The position numbers and the translations under genes were made by a program. From Microbacterium sp. LWH7-1.2 (lineage in GTDB: Bacteria > Actinomycetota > Actinomycetes > Actinomycetales > Microbacteriaceae), in assembly GCF_038397755.1 (NCBI RefSeq), contig NZ_CP151637.1, forward strand, positions 3,968,001 through 4,032,000: DNA of 64,000 nt, read 5' to 3'. Position 1 is the first letter of the stretch. Each line of letters begins with the position of its first letter. The notes under the pieces are model-generated. The model did not search any database. It was not told the DNA's origin and worked only from the letters and a program-made list of their open reading frames with translations. Of the stretch, positions 44,736 to 52,513 are shown one piece after another.

Positions 44736-46096
44736 CGCGCAGCGAGTGCCGGTGCGGGGTGCGGTACCGGGAGGCCGAGCAGGTCGCGGAGCGTCGCGCC
44801 CTCGTCGTATGAACGGCGATACGAGCCGCGTTCCTGCAGCAGCGGCACGACGCGCTCGGCGAACTCGTCGAGGCCGTGTGGAGTCAGGTGCCCGACGATC
44901 GTGAAGCCGTCGGTCGCGCGCTCCTGCACGAAGCGATCGATCTCGGCCGCGATGCGCGCGGGCGTGCCGACGAAGGTGTGCTGCGCGGTGAGGCGGATGA
45001 CCAGCTCGCGGATGCTGAGCCCCTCGGCCTCGGACAGCTCGCGCAGCTTCGCGATGCGTGCCCGCACCGCCGCGTGCCGGTTCGCCCAGCCCCGCGCCGT
45101 CTCGCTGCCGGTGTCGGGCTCGACGTCGGGCAGCGGCCCGTCCGGGTCGTAGCCCGAGAGGTCGCGGCCCCAGACCTGCTCGACGTAGGTGAGCGCGACC
45201 TCGGGACGCACCTGCTGCAGCGCGATCCCGCGTGAGCGCTCGCGGGCCTCCTCGTCGGTGTCCCCGATCGCGAAGGTCGCGGCGGGGAGGATCTTGAGCG
45301 AGTCCTCCTGGCGGCCGTACTGGGCGAGCCGCCCCTTGACGTCGTCGTAGAACTCCCGGGCGTCCTCGAACTCCTGATGCAGCGAGAAGATGACCTCGGC
45401 GTGCTCGGCGCCGAACGCGCGGCCGTCGGCCGAGTCGCCGGCCTGCACGATCACCGGGCGGCCCTGCGGCGAGCGGGGCACGTCGAACAGCGCGTCGACG
45501 TCGAACTGCGCGCCGCGGTGGCGCACGCGTGCGGGCACGCAGTCGTCGAGGAACACGCCGGTCGCGGCATCCGCCCGCACGCCGTCTTCAGGCCAGGAGT
45601 CCCAGAGCTCCTTGGCGAGCTGTGCGAACTCACGCGCCCGCTCGTAACGATCGGCGTGGTCGAGGTAGCCGCCGCGGCGGAAGTTGGCGCCGTGGAAGGC
45701 GTCGGAGCTCGTCACCGCGTTCCAGCCGGCACGGCCGCCCGACAGGTGGTCGAGGGTCGCCAGCTGCCGCGCGAGCTCGTACGGCTCGTTGAACGTCGTG
45801 TTGAGCGTGCCGACGACCCCGACGTGCTCGGTGATAGCGGCGACCGCGGCGAGGATCGACAACGTGTTCGGGCGGCCCAGCACGTCGAGCTCGTGGATTC
45901 GGCCTTTGTGCTCGCGCAGGCGCAGTCCCTCGGCGAGGAAGACGTAGTCGAACAGCCCGCGCTCGGCGGTCGCGGCGAAGTGCTCGAACGACGCGAAGTC
46001 GATCTGGCTGCCCGCGGTCGGGTCGGTCCAGACGGTGGTGCTGTTGACGCCGGGGAAGTGGGCGGCGAGGTGGATCTGACGGATGCTGCGGCTCAC
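44732..46096 (-). CDS. LLM class flavin-dependent monooxygenase (NtaA family), second copy
   Basis: 454 residues, paralogous to the enzyme at 24614: IHLAAHFPGVNSTTVWTDPTAGSQIDFASF, FLAEGLRLREHKGRIHELDVLGRPN, TEHVGVVGTLNTTFNEPYELARQLATLDHLSGGRAGWNAVTSSDAFHGANFRRGGYLDHADRYERAREF, PEVALTYVEQVWGRDLSGYDPDGPLPD. The FMN-binding and substrate-pocket motifs are complete. It shares ATGA overlaps with the genes before and after it, so the operon reads flavin reductase, short LLM, NtaA-type LLM, FAD protein. The reaction is probably oxidative cleavage of an organosulfur or amino-carboxylate compound. Confidence 0.88.
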   Translation of the reverse strand: MSRSIRQIHLAAHFPGVNSTTVWTDPTAGSQIDFASFEHFAATAERGLFDYVFLAEGLRLREHKGRIHELDVLGRPNTLSILAAVAAITEHVGVVGTLNTTFNEPYELARQLATLDHLSGGRAGWNAVTSSDAFHGANFRRGGYLDHADRYERAREFAQLAKELWDSWPEDGVRADAATGVFLDDCVPARVRHRGAQFDVDALFDVPRSPQGRPVIVQAGDSADGRAFGAEHAEVIFSLHQEFEDAREFYDDVKGRLAQYGRQEDSLKILPAATFAIGDTDEEARERSRGIALQQVRPEVALTYVEQVWGRDLSGYDPDGPLPDVEPDTGSETARGWANRHAAVRARIAKLRELSEAEGLSIRELVIRLTAQHTFVGTPARIAAEIDRFVQERATDGFTIVGHLTPHGLDEFAERVVPLLQERGSYRRSYDEGATLRDLLGLPVPHPAPALAAR

Positions 46097-47316
46097 AGCG
46101 CGACCTTCTCTCGGACGTAGCGGCTCTCGGGGCGGGCGAGGTCGAGGCGCGCACGCAGCGTGCCGGCGCCGTCGTCCTCGCGCAGCGTGCGGGTGGAGCG
46201 CAGCAGCGGCACGACCTTCTCGGCGATCGCCACGACGTCGGCGGGCTGGCGGGCGGGCCGCAGGCGCACCCCGTCGACACCGGCGGCGGCCAGTTCACGC
46301 ACCGCGTCGGCGACGTCGCCGGGTGTGCCCACGACGATGTGCGCGTCGGAGGTGAGCGGCGCGCCGTCCCACTCATCGAGGCGCTCGGCCGCGCTGCGTG
46401 CAGCCGGCTCGGTGTCTTCGATCAGCACGAGGAGGTCGGCGTAGACCCGCAGGCGTTCGTCGCCCGTGCGCAGATCGTCGGCCGCGGCATCCAGTTCCGC
46501 GCGGATGGCGTCCAGCTCGAAGCCGGGGCGGCCGCCTGCCTCGTGGGGCGTGGTGAAGACGAGGTCGGCATGCGCCGCGGCGAGCCGGTAGGGCACCGTC
46601 TGGTGCGCGAGGACCGTGAGCAGTGGCCGTCCCTGCGGCGACCGCGGCACGATCGATGCCCCGGTGACCGCGAAGAACTCGCCTTCGAACTCGATGTTGT
46701 GCACCCGGTCGGCGTCGAGGAAGCGGCCCGTCGCGGCATCCCGGATGATGGCGTCGTCCTGCCAGGAGTCCCACAGCCGCGACAGGACGTCGGCGAACTC
46801 ACCGGCCTCGCGGAACGCCGCGAGGATCTCGGGGGAGTCCTCGACCCGGCCGGAGGCGGGGATCGCGTCGACGCCCGCGGCGCGGCGCCCGAAGTTCGCC
46901 CGCTCCGCGGCGGAAGCTCCCGCGACCAGGCGCACGCCGGCGCGGCCGCGGCTGGCGAAGTCGAGAGTCTGGATGCCCGTCGCGACATGGAACGGCTCGG
47001 TGTGCGCCGTCGTCACGGTGGGTACGAGACCGATCCGGCGTGTCAGCGGTGCGACGAAGGAAGCGATCAGGACGGCGTCGAGGCGGCCGCGGACACGGTC
47101 ACGCCGCAGGCCCTCGAGCGGCTCGAAGCGGTCAGTCAGCGACAACGCGTCCTCGATCGTCGCCAGCGCGACTCCGCTGTCATCGGCGGTGCGGAGCAGA
47201 TCGCGCCAGTAGGCACGCGAGGCCAGCTCGTGGGGACGCGCGGTGGACTCGCGCCAGGCGGCGGGATGCCAGCCGGTGCGCTCGAAGGCGATGGCGATGT
47301 GCACCTGTTCGGTCAC
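46093..47316 (-). CDS. Shortened LLM-family protein, partner of the second NtaA-type enzyme
   Basis: 407 residues from the GTG at 47316, with AGGAAAG eight bases upstream; the longer frame lacks similarity. It keeps IASFVAPLTRRIGLVPTVTTAHTEPFHVATGIQTLDFASRGRAGVRLVAGAS, RLWDSWQDDAIIRDAATGRFLDADRVHNIEFEGEFFAVTGASIVPRSPQGRPLLTV, clearly related to the gene at 25924 (both have RLWDSWxDDAxIxDAAxGRxLDAD). It lies upstream of and overlaps an NtaA-type gene exactly as in the first pair. The repeated arrangement suggests a two-subunit enzyme or successive steps on one substrate. Confidence 0.78.
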   Translation of the reverse strand: MTEQVHIAIAFERTGWHPAAWRESTARPHELASRAYWRDLLRTADDSGVALATIEDALSLTDRFEPLEGLRRDRVRGRLDAVLIASFVAPLTRRIGLVPTVTTAHTEPFHVATGIQTLDFASRGRAGVRLVAGASAAERANFGRRAAGVDAIPASGRVEDSPEILAAFREAGEFADVLSRLWDSWQDDAIIRDAATGRFLDADRVHNIEFEGEFFAVTGASIVPRSPQGRPLLTVLAHQTVPYRLAAAHADLVFTTPHEAGGRPGFELDAIRAELDAAADDLRTGDERLRVYADLLVLIEDTEPAARSAAERLDEWDGAPLTSDAHIVVGTPGDVADAVRELAAAGVDGVRLRPARQPADVVAIAEKVVPLLRSTRTLREDDGAGTLRARLDLARPESRYVREKVAL

Positions 47317-47362
47317 GGTCGTTCTTTCCTCTAGCTCGGGTTCGGATGATGGATCGCGGACG

Positions 47363-47932
47363 TCAGCCCACGCGGGAGTGGTCGCCCAGCCGGTGCCAGC
47401 CGCGGTTGTGATAGACCAGCGCACCACCTCCGGCGTCGGACTCCTCCCGGGCGATGTGCGCCTGCACCGCATGTGCGGCGATGACCGTCGAGCCGCCGGC
47501 ATCCATGCGACTGACTACGGCGCACCGCACCCACGCCCGCACCCCGCGGAAGACCGGCTCGCCGGTGGGCAGCGGCGCCCACGACTCGGAGTCGGCGAAG
47601 CGGTCGACGCCGCTCGTTGCTCCCAGGCGCGCGAGATCGATATCGTCGGCGTCCAGCAGATGCACGACCACGGAGTCGGCCGCGAGGATCGTCGGCGTCG
47701 ACGACGAGATCGACGACAGCGAGAACACCAGCAGGGGCGGATCGGCGCTGACCGACGACACGGACGACGCGGTGAACGCGACCGGACCGCCGGGGCCGGT
47801 CGCCGTGATGACGGCGACGCCGCTGGGGTGCCCACGGAACAGCGTGCGAAACTCCAGCGGGGAGATCGCGCCGCAGATCGAACGCGTCGCGGGATGCTGA
47901 TCGGTCGCGGAGGCACTGGGGAGAGCGGTCAT
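47363..47932 (-). CDS. Flavin reductase family protein (FMN donor for monooxygenases)
   Basis: 189 residues with the split-barrel flavin-reductase fold: LEFRTLFRGHPSGVAVITATGPGGPVAFTASSVSSVSADPPLLVFSLSS is the classic FMN-binding stretch. DSVVVHLLDADDIDLARLGA and VAHAVQAHIAREESDAGGGALVYHNRGWHRLG complete the domain. It supplies reduced FMN to the LLM monooxygenases encoded immediately downstream in the same operon. The ATG at 47932 is chosen because TACCGT lies six bases upstream (leaderless), in place of the longer frame to 47977. A GTCATACGGCG box lies 60 bases upstream in the divergent promoter region. Confidence 0.88.
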   Translation of the reverse strand: MTALPSASATDQHPATRSICGAISPLEFRTLFRGHPSGVAVITATGPGGPVAFTASSVSSVSADPPLLVFSLSSISSSTPTILAADSVVVHLLDADDIDLARLGATSGVDRFADSESWAPLPTGEPVFRGVRAWVRCAVVSRMDAGGSTVIAAHAVQAHIAREESDAGGGALVYHNRGWHRLGDHSRVG

Positions 47933-47993
47933 GGCACGACGGTAGGCGCGGCTCCCCGGCCAGGATGGGGTCGGCACGAAACACGAGGAAACG

Positions 47994-48028
47994 CGCCGTC
48001 ATACGGCGGCGCCTGGCGTCATCGAAGG
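47994..48028. promoter_or_regulatory. GTCAT box pair in the divergent flavin-reductase/FMN-reductase promoter
   Basis: CGCCGTCATACGGCG (47994-48008) is a perfect 6-bp inverted repeat around CAT. A second GGCGTCATCG follows with its TCAT 20 bp further on (47999 and 48019), the same spacing as at 24521/24541. Confidence 0.5.
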
Positions 48029-48062
48029 TGCTGATCGCGTCGCGATCGGCTTGCATGGGGGC

Positions 48063-48587
48063 ATGTCGAGCATCGTCGTTCTTGTGGGGAACCCTCAGCC
48101 CTCGTCACGCACGCGCCTGGTGGCCGAGGAGGTCGCCGAGCGGATCGCCGCGCGCTCCGGAACTCGGGTGGCGGACACGATCGACCTGGCCGACGTCGCA
48201 TCGCTCCTCTTCCGCTTCCCCGACGACACCATCGACGAGCTGCGGCGCCGGGTGACGGCGGCCGATCTCGTGGTCGTCGCAAGCCCGACGTACAAGGCGA
48301 CCTACACGGGGCTGCTCAAGGCCTTCCTGGACCGCTTCACGGCGGGCGAGCTGAACGGCGTGACCGCGGTTCCGCTGCTCACCATCGGCGTGCCCACGCA
48401 CGCGCTCGCCGTCGAGCACGGCCTGCGTCCGCTGCTGATCGAACTCGGAGCGTCCACGCCGACGCGAGGCATCGCGTTTCCCGCGTCCGAGACCGACCGC
48501 CGCGCAGAGGTCGTCGAGGGGTGGCTACACACGGAATGGCCCGCGCTGGAGCGCGTGCTGGGTGCGGACGCCTCCGTCGCACGTTGA
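48063..48587 (+). CDS. NADPH-dependent FMN reductase (SsuE/MsuE-like)
   Basis: 174 residues from the ATG at 48063. Flavodoxin-like fold: SIVVLVGNPQPSSRTRLVAEEVAERIA (phosphate-binding loop), AADLVVVASPTYKATYTGLLKAFLDRF (the ASPTYKAxYxGLLKxFLD motif of SsuE) and VAVPLLTIGVPTHALAVEHGLRPLLIELGA. SsuE-type enzymes deliver FMNH2 to alkanesulfonate monooxygenases. It is divergent from the flavin reductase/LLM operon and shares its promoter region, giving the island two independent reduced-flavin sources. The upstream in-frame TTG at 48051 is a less likely start. Confidence 0.87.
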   Translation: MSSIVVLVGNPQPSSRTRLVAEEVAERIAARSGTRVADTIDLADVASLLFRFPDDTIDELRRRVTAADLVVVASPTYKATYTGLLKAFLDRFTAGELNGVTAVPLLTIGVPTHALAVEHGLRPLLIELGASTPTRGIAFPASETDRRAEVVEGWLHTEWPALERVLGADASVAR

Positions 48588-48942
48588 CGGCCGGGGGGAG
48601 TTCAGGGTGGCGCGGGCGGTGGGGGCTGACCCCATGATGACGGATGCTGCGTCCCACGCCGCGACGAACACTACGCTCGATCTGCCCGCCTGCCTGCCAT
48701 GGCTGGAGCGGACCTGGGCCGAGTCGTTCCCCGAGCTGTCCCGCCCCGTCACCCCGGTGCGACCCCCCGAGCCCCGGCTTCTCGCACTGGGAGAGGAGGT
48801 CGCGCGCGACATCGATCTCGACCCTGCATACCTCGGCTCCGCCGAAGGCGTACGCTTCCTCACCGGCGAGTCGTTCCATGAGGGCCGGCCGCCCGTTGCG
48901 CAGCTGTACGCCGGGCACCAGTGGGGCGTCTTCAAGCCGGTC

Positions 48943-49932
48943 CTAGGTGTGATGTCCAGGCAGGTTGTTGATCCTGCTGATGGGTGGGGCTCCGATTGCG
49001 GAGTGTCGCCTGTGGTGATTGTAGAAGTGGATCCAGCCGGGCAGGGCGTCGCGGCGTTCGGTCTCTGACGGGTAGAACTTCGCGTAGGCCCATCCGTCGG
49101 CCAGCGTGCGGTGGAAGCGCTCGATCTTGCCGTTGGTCTGCGGGCGGTACGGGCGGGTGCGCTTGTGTCTGATGCCGAGGTCGGCGCAGGCGTCTCGCCA
49201 GGCAAGGGACCGGTAGCAGGAGCCGTTGTCGGAAAGGACGCGCTCGACGGTCACGCCGTGATCGGCGAAGAACGCGATCGCGCGGGTGAGGACGCCGACG
49301 GCAGTCTCGGCTCGCTCGTCGTCGTGCTCTTCGACATAAGCCACCCGCGAGTTGTCGTCGACGACGGTGTGGAAGAACCCGGTGCCGGTCCTCGGCTTGT
49401 GGTCCTTGCCGCGCGGCAGTCCTGGCGTCTCGAGCTTGTTCCGGGCGCCCTGCTGCCGTCCGACGAACCGGTGCCCGCCGCCGTCGGGGATGCGACCGAA
49501 CTTGGTGACATCGACGTGGATCAGTGCGCCGGGATGGTCGTGCTCATAACGGCGGATCGGCTCCCCGGTGACCCGGTCGATCGCGGAGAGGCGGTTGAGG
49601 CCGCAACGCACCAGAACCGCGTGAACGGTCGACGGAGCCAGACCGAGCTCACCGGCGATCTGGACCGGGCCCAGCCGACGCCGCCAGCGGGCCTTCACGA
49701 TCTTCTTCACAACCGGCGACGGCGTCTTCGCAGGCATCGAGCGGGGGCGGCTCGACCGATCCGACATCCCCGCCGGCCCCTCGGATCGGAATCTGGCCGC
49801 CCACTTCCGGGCTGTCACGGTCGAGACCATGAACATCTTCGCTGCCACCTGCAGTGGCCACCCCTCGTCGACGATAAGGCGCGCGAGGCGCAGTCGGGCA
49901 CGGGGAGTCAGAGCAGCGTTAGCGTGGGACAC
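48943..49932 (-). CDS. IS481-family DDE transposase
   Basis: 329 residues from GTG (VSHANAALTPRARLRLARLIVDEGW, the usual N-terminus of the family); the 15-residue upstream extension is not needed. An N-terminal helix-turn-helix (WPLQVAAKMFMVSTVTARKWAARF) and a second one near 100 precede the rve catalytic core: LIHVDVTKFGRIPDGG (first Asp), VLSDNGSCYRSLAWRDAC (second Asp) and RTRPYRPQTNGKIERFHRTLADGW (Glu). The final Thr codon and the TAG stop use bases of the duplicated target CCTAGG rather than of the IS itself. Confidence 0.95.
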   Translation of the reverse strand: MSHANAALTPRARLRLARLIVDEGWPLQVAAKMFMVSTVTARKWAARFRSEGPAGMSDRSSRPRSMPAKTPSPVVKKIVKARWRRRLGPVQIAGELGLAPSTVHAVLVRCGLNRLSAIDRVTGEPIRRYEHDHPGALIHVDVTKFGRIPDGGGHRFVGRQQGARNKLETPGLPRGKDHKPRTGTGFFHTVVDDNSRVAYVEEHDDERAETAVGVLTRAIAFFADHGVTVERVLSDNGSCYRSLAWRDACADLGIRHKRTRPYRPQTNGKIERFHRTLADGWAYAKFYPSETERRDALPGWIHFYNHHRRHSAIGAPPISRINNLPGHHT

Positions 49933-50048
49933 GAGGGCCTCCTGCGTTCGTGAAGCGGTTGAACTAGACAGCTCCACTTCACAACCGGGAGGCCTTCGCT
50001 ACTCAGCTACTCCGGGCGTGTCCCGAAACAACGTCCCTGGACATCACA
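48948..50048 (-). mobile_element. IS481-family insertion sequence, 1101 bp, complete
   Basis: Ends are the 13-bp perfect inverted repeats TGTGATGTCCAGG (48948-48960) and its complement (50036-50048). Both flanks carry the 6-bp duplication CCTAGG (48942-48947 and 50049-50054), an NCTAGN target typical of the IS481 family. The single transposase gene is on the minus strand. Intact ends, target duplication and an undamaged transposase indicate a recent insertion. Confidence 0.95.
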
Positions 50049-51351
50049 CCTAGGCGACGGGCGCGCGGCGCTTCTCGGGGAGCGTCGCGACAGCCGCGGT
50101 CGCCTTCGCGATGTGCACCTCAAGGGCATCGGGCCGACGCCGCTCTCGCGCGTTGATGGGTACGCGGTTGTGGGCCCGATGCTGCGCGAATTCTTGATGG
50201 GCGAGGCCATGCACGCCCTGGGAGTTCCCACGACCCGCATGCTCGCGGTGGTCGCCACGGGCAGACCCCGAGAACTCGACGGCTCCCTCCTGCCCGGAGC
50301 TGTTCTTGCGCGAACGGCATCCGGTCACGTGCGGTTCGGCTCGTTCGAGTACGTGCGCGCCCAGGAAGACCTGGCGCTGCTGCGCCGGCTCGCCGACCAC
50401 GTGATCACGCGACATTATCCGCAGGCGGCCGAGGCGCGGCATCCGTATCGGGCACTGCTGGAGGGGGTCGTCGGTGCGGTCGCCGCGCTCACGGCGCACT
50501 GGATGCGCATCGGCTTCGTGCACGGCGTGCTCAGCACCGACAACGTGCTCGTGGGCGCCGAGACCGTCGACTACGGGCCCTGCGCCTTCCTCGACGCGTA
50601 TGAGCCGGGCGCGTACTTCAGCTCGATCGACCGGTTCGGGCGCTACGCGTACGACAGGCAGCCGTCGATCATGCAGTGGAATCTGGAGCGACTCGGCGAA
50701 GCGCTGTCGCCGCTGCTCGCTGATGAGACGACAGCGGGGGAGGCGCTCGCTGCCGAGATCGTCGCCGGCTTCGATGCGCAGTACCAGCGACGCTGGGCGG
50801 AGGCCTTCCGCACGAAGCTGGGCCTGCATACGGGGGTTAGCGCGGCCGACGCGGCCCCGCTCGCCCACGACGCGCTCACTCTGCTCGCCGAGCACAAGGT
50901 GGACTTCACGGGATTCTGGCGGGATCTCGCGACGGCGGCCGAGGGCGATGAACGAGCTGTTCGAGATCGATTCCTCGGACCGCTACCAGAGCTCGATGCC
51001 TGGCTGGTGCAGTGGCGCGCGCTTGCGCCCGATGCCGCGACGATGCGCGCGGTGAATCCCCACTACATCGCCCGGAACCACATCGTCGAAGGGGCACTGC
51101 AGGCGGCGAACGCGGGCGACCTCGCTCCCTTCGAGCAGCTCGTCAAGCTGCTAGGCAACCCCTACACCGAGCGGCCGGGTAGCGAATACCTGCGGTTCGC
51201 GCGGCCGGCCCCGTCAGGCACTCCACCGCACCGCACGTTCTGCGGCACCTGAATAGGCCCGTCGTTCCTATCGCTGGTCGGCACCCGGGGGATCCCGTCC
51301 GGTGCCGACGATCCACGACCGGAGTACTGCTGGGCCACGAGATAGTCGCGC

Positions 51352-51430
51352 CGAGGCAAGAGAAGTTCGGAATCGAGGCAAGAGAAGTTCGGAAGCTAGT
51401 CGAGAGAAGTATGGAATAGAAGTAGGGAAT
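51352..51430. repeat. 22-bp tandem repeats (iteron-like) upstream of the relaxase
   Basis: Units start at 51352, 51374 and 51396. The first two match except for the last base (core GAGGCAAGAGAAGTTCGGAA). The third is degenerate (keeps GAGAGAAGTATGGAAT), and a half unit AGAAGTAGGGAAT follows. The stretch is purine-rich and less GC-rich than its surroundings. Confidence 0.7.
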
Positions 51431-51450
51431 GCACGCAGGCACCAACGGTG

Positions 51451-51476
51451 ATTGCTAGTGGTGAATGACTAGCAAT
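51451..51476. other. Inverted repeat, candidate oriT
   Basis: ATTGCTAGT and ACTAGCAAT are perfect 9-bp arms around GGTGAATG, 17 bases before the relaxase start and just after the tandem repeats. Iterons plus an inverted repeat next to a relaxase gene are the usual layout of a transfer origin. Confidence 0.45.
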
Positions 51477-51493
51477 GGCAGTAGCCTGACGGC

Positions 51494-52498
51494 ATGAGGG
51501 GTGGGCTCGAGCGGTGGAAGCGGGGCGGTTATTCTCGCGGTGTTCGACAGGCGATTGCCTACGCGTTCGATGGTGTCTGCGACGCGCACCTGCAGGAGAC
51601 GTACAGCGTCGACGCGCTCGAGGCGTACAGCGAAGCCGCCCATGACTCGGCCGTCACGCGTTTCATCGCCGAGGGCGGCGAGCTCCGTGCGGACGAGTTG
51701 CCGCCGAGCGCATTACGAACGTGGCTGACCGGCCACGACCCCGTGACGGGTGAGGAGCGCGGGAGGCCACAGCTGCGTGCGGAGGCAGATCTGCTGCTGG
51801 ATGGCACGCTGAATCACCCAAAGTCGTACAGCATCGCCGCGCTGCTGCACTCGGAGTTGGCGGCCGAGTTCGAGGCGTTGCAGGACCGCATCCGCGACCG
51901 CACGATCATGCTGTGGCAGCGCGAGTTGAACGCCCGCCGGGGACACGGCGGCCTCATCCGCGAGTCGATCGCCCGCCTCGAGGTGGTGGAACTGCAACAC
52001 CGCCGCTCCCGCGCGCTGGACCCGCATATCCACCGGCACTTGTGGCTGAACGTGAAGGTCAAGGGTGAGGACGGCAGGTGGTCCAACGTTGATTCACGGG
52101 TGGCGATGAAGTTCCATACCGTCGTCAACGCCGAAGGCGAACTCGCTGCGCGGACCGACCCTCAGTGGATCGCGGCGCTTGCCCGCCACGGCTACACGAT
52201 CCGTCCTGACGGGGAGATCGCGGAGCTCGCATCGGCGGTGGCCCCGCTGTCCCGGCGGTCGGCGCAGATCGAGGCGAACCGTAGCCGGCTGATCGCCGCA
52301 TGGCAGTCGGCGCACGGTGGGTCGCGCCCGAGCGTGGAGGTGCTGGCGCAGATCGACCGGCGGGCGTGGGCGGTGTCCCGGCCGAACAAGCCCGCACTGG
52401 TCTTCTCCGACCCGCAGGACGAGTACACGAAGACCCTGCTGTCGGCGATCCCGCGTCCGGAATCGCGCATCCCCACCGAACTCGCTCGCACCGCGTGA
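51494..52498 (+). CDS. MobF (TrwC/TraA-like) relaxase, N-terminal part only
   Basis: 334 residues resembling the relaxase domain of actinobacterial MobF proteins: MRGGLERWKRGGYSRGVRQAIAYAFDG at the start, TGHDPVTGEERGRPQLRAEADLLLDGTLNHPKSYSIAALLHSELAAEFEAL, and the three-histidine metal motif region LDPHIHRHLWLNVKVKGEDGRW. Full-length relatives continue into a RecD-like helicase to over 1000 residues; here the ORF stops at ARTA, 15 bases before an unrelated gene. It therefore lacks the helicase half and can at most nick DNA. It suggests the island was once mobilisable by conjugation. Confidence 0.65.
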   Translation: MRGGLERWKRGGYSRGVRQAIAYAFDGVCDAHLQETYSVDALEAYSEAAHDSAVTRFIAEGGELRADELPPSALRTWLTGHDPVTGEERGRPQLRAEADLLLDGTLNHPKSYSIAALLHSELAAEFEALQDRIRDRTIMLWQRELNARRGHGGLIRESIARLEVVELQHRRSRALDPHIHRHLWLNVKVKGEDGRWSNVDSRVAMKFHTVVNAEGELAARTDPQWIAALARHGYTIRPDGEIAELASAVAPLSRRSAQIEANRSRLIAAWQSAHGGSRPSVEVLAQIDRRAWAVSRPNKPALVFSDPQDEYTKTLLSAIPRPESRIPTELARTA

Positions 52499-52513
52499 GA
52501 ACTGGAGTCTGGA

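Larger units (their letters stand above)
48634..51252 (+). pseudogene. selO: Protein adenylyltransferase SelO, split by IS481
   Basis: SelO AMPylates proteins using a flipped kinase fold. The 5' part encodes LPWLERTWAESFPELSRPVTPVRPPEPRLLALGEEVARDIDLDPAY through AGHQWGVFKPVLG. The 3' part resumes [13 protein letters not shown] and runs through [83 protein letters not shown] to NPYTERPGSEYLRFARPAPSGT. The IS plus one target copy is 1107 bp, divisible by three, so removing it restores an unbroken reading frame. The insertion is therefore the only lesion. Even with the IS gone, HGVLSTDN differs slightly from the usual HGVMNTDN. Confidence 0.9.

Noticed and set aside
24614..48587. Antibiotic biosynthesis cluster
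   Set aside because: No polyketide synthase, NRPS, terpene cyclase or RiPP genes; the monooxygenases belong to catabolic LLM branches beside importers.
51352..51430. CRISPR-like repeats
   Set aside because: The 22-bp units are directly adjacent without spacers, and no cas gene is present.
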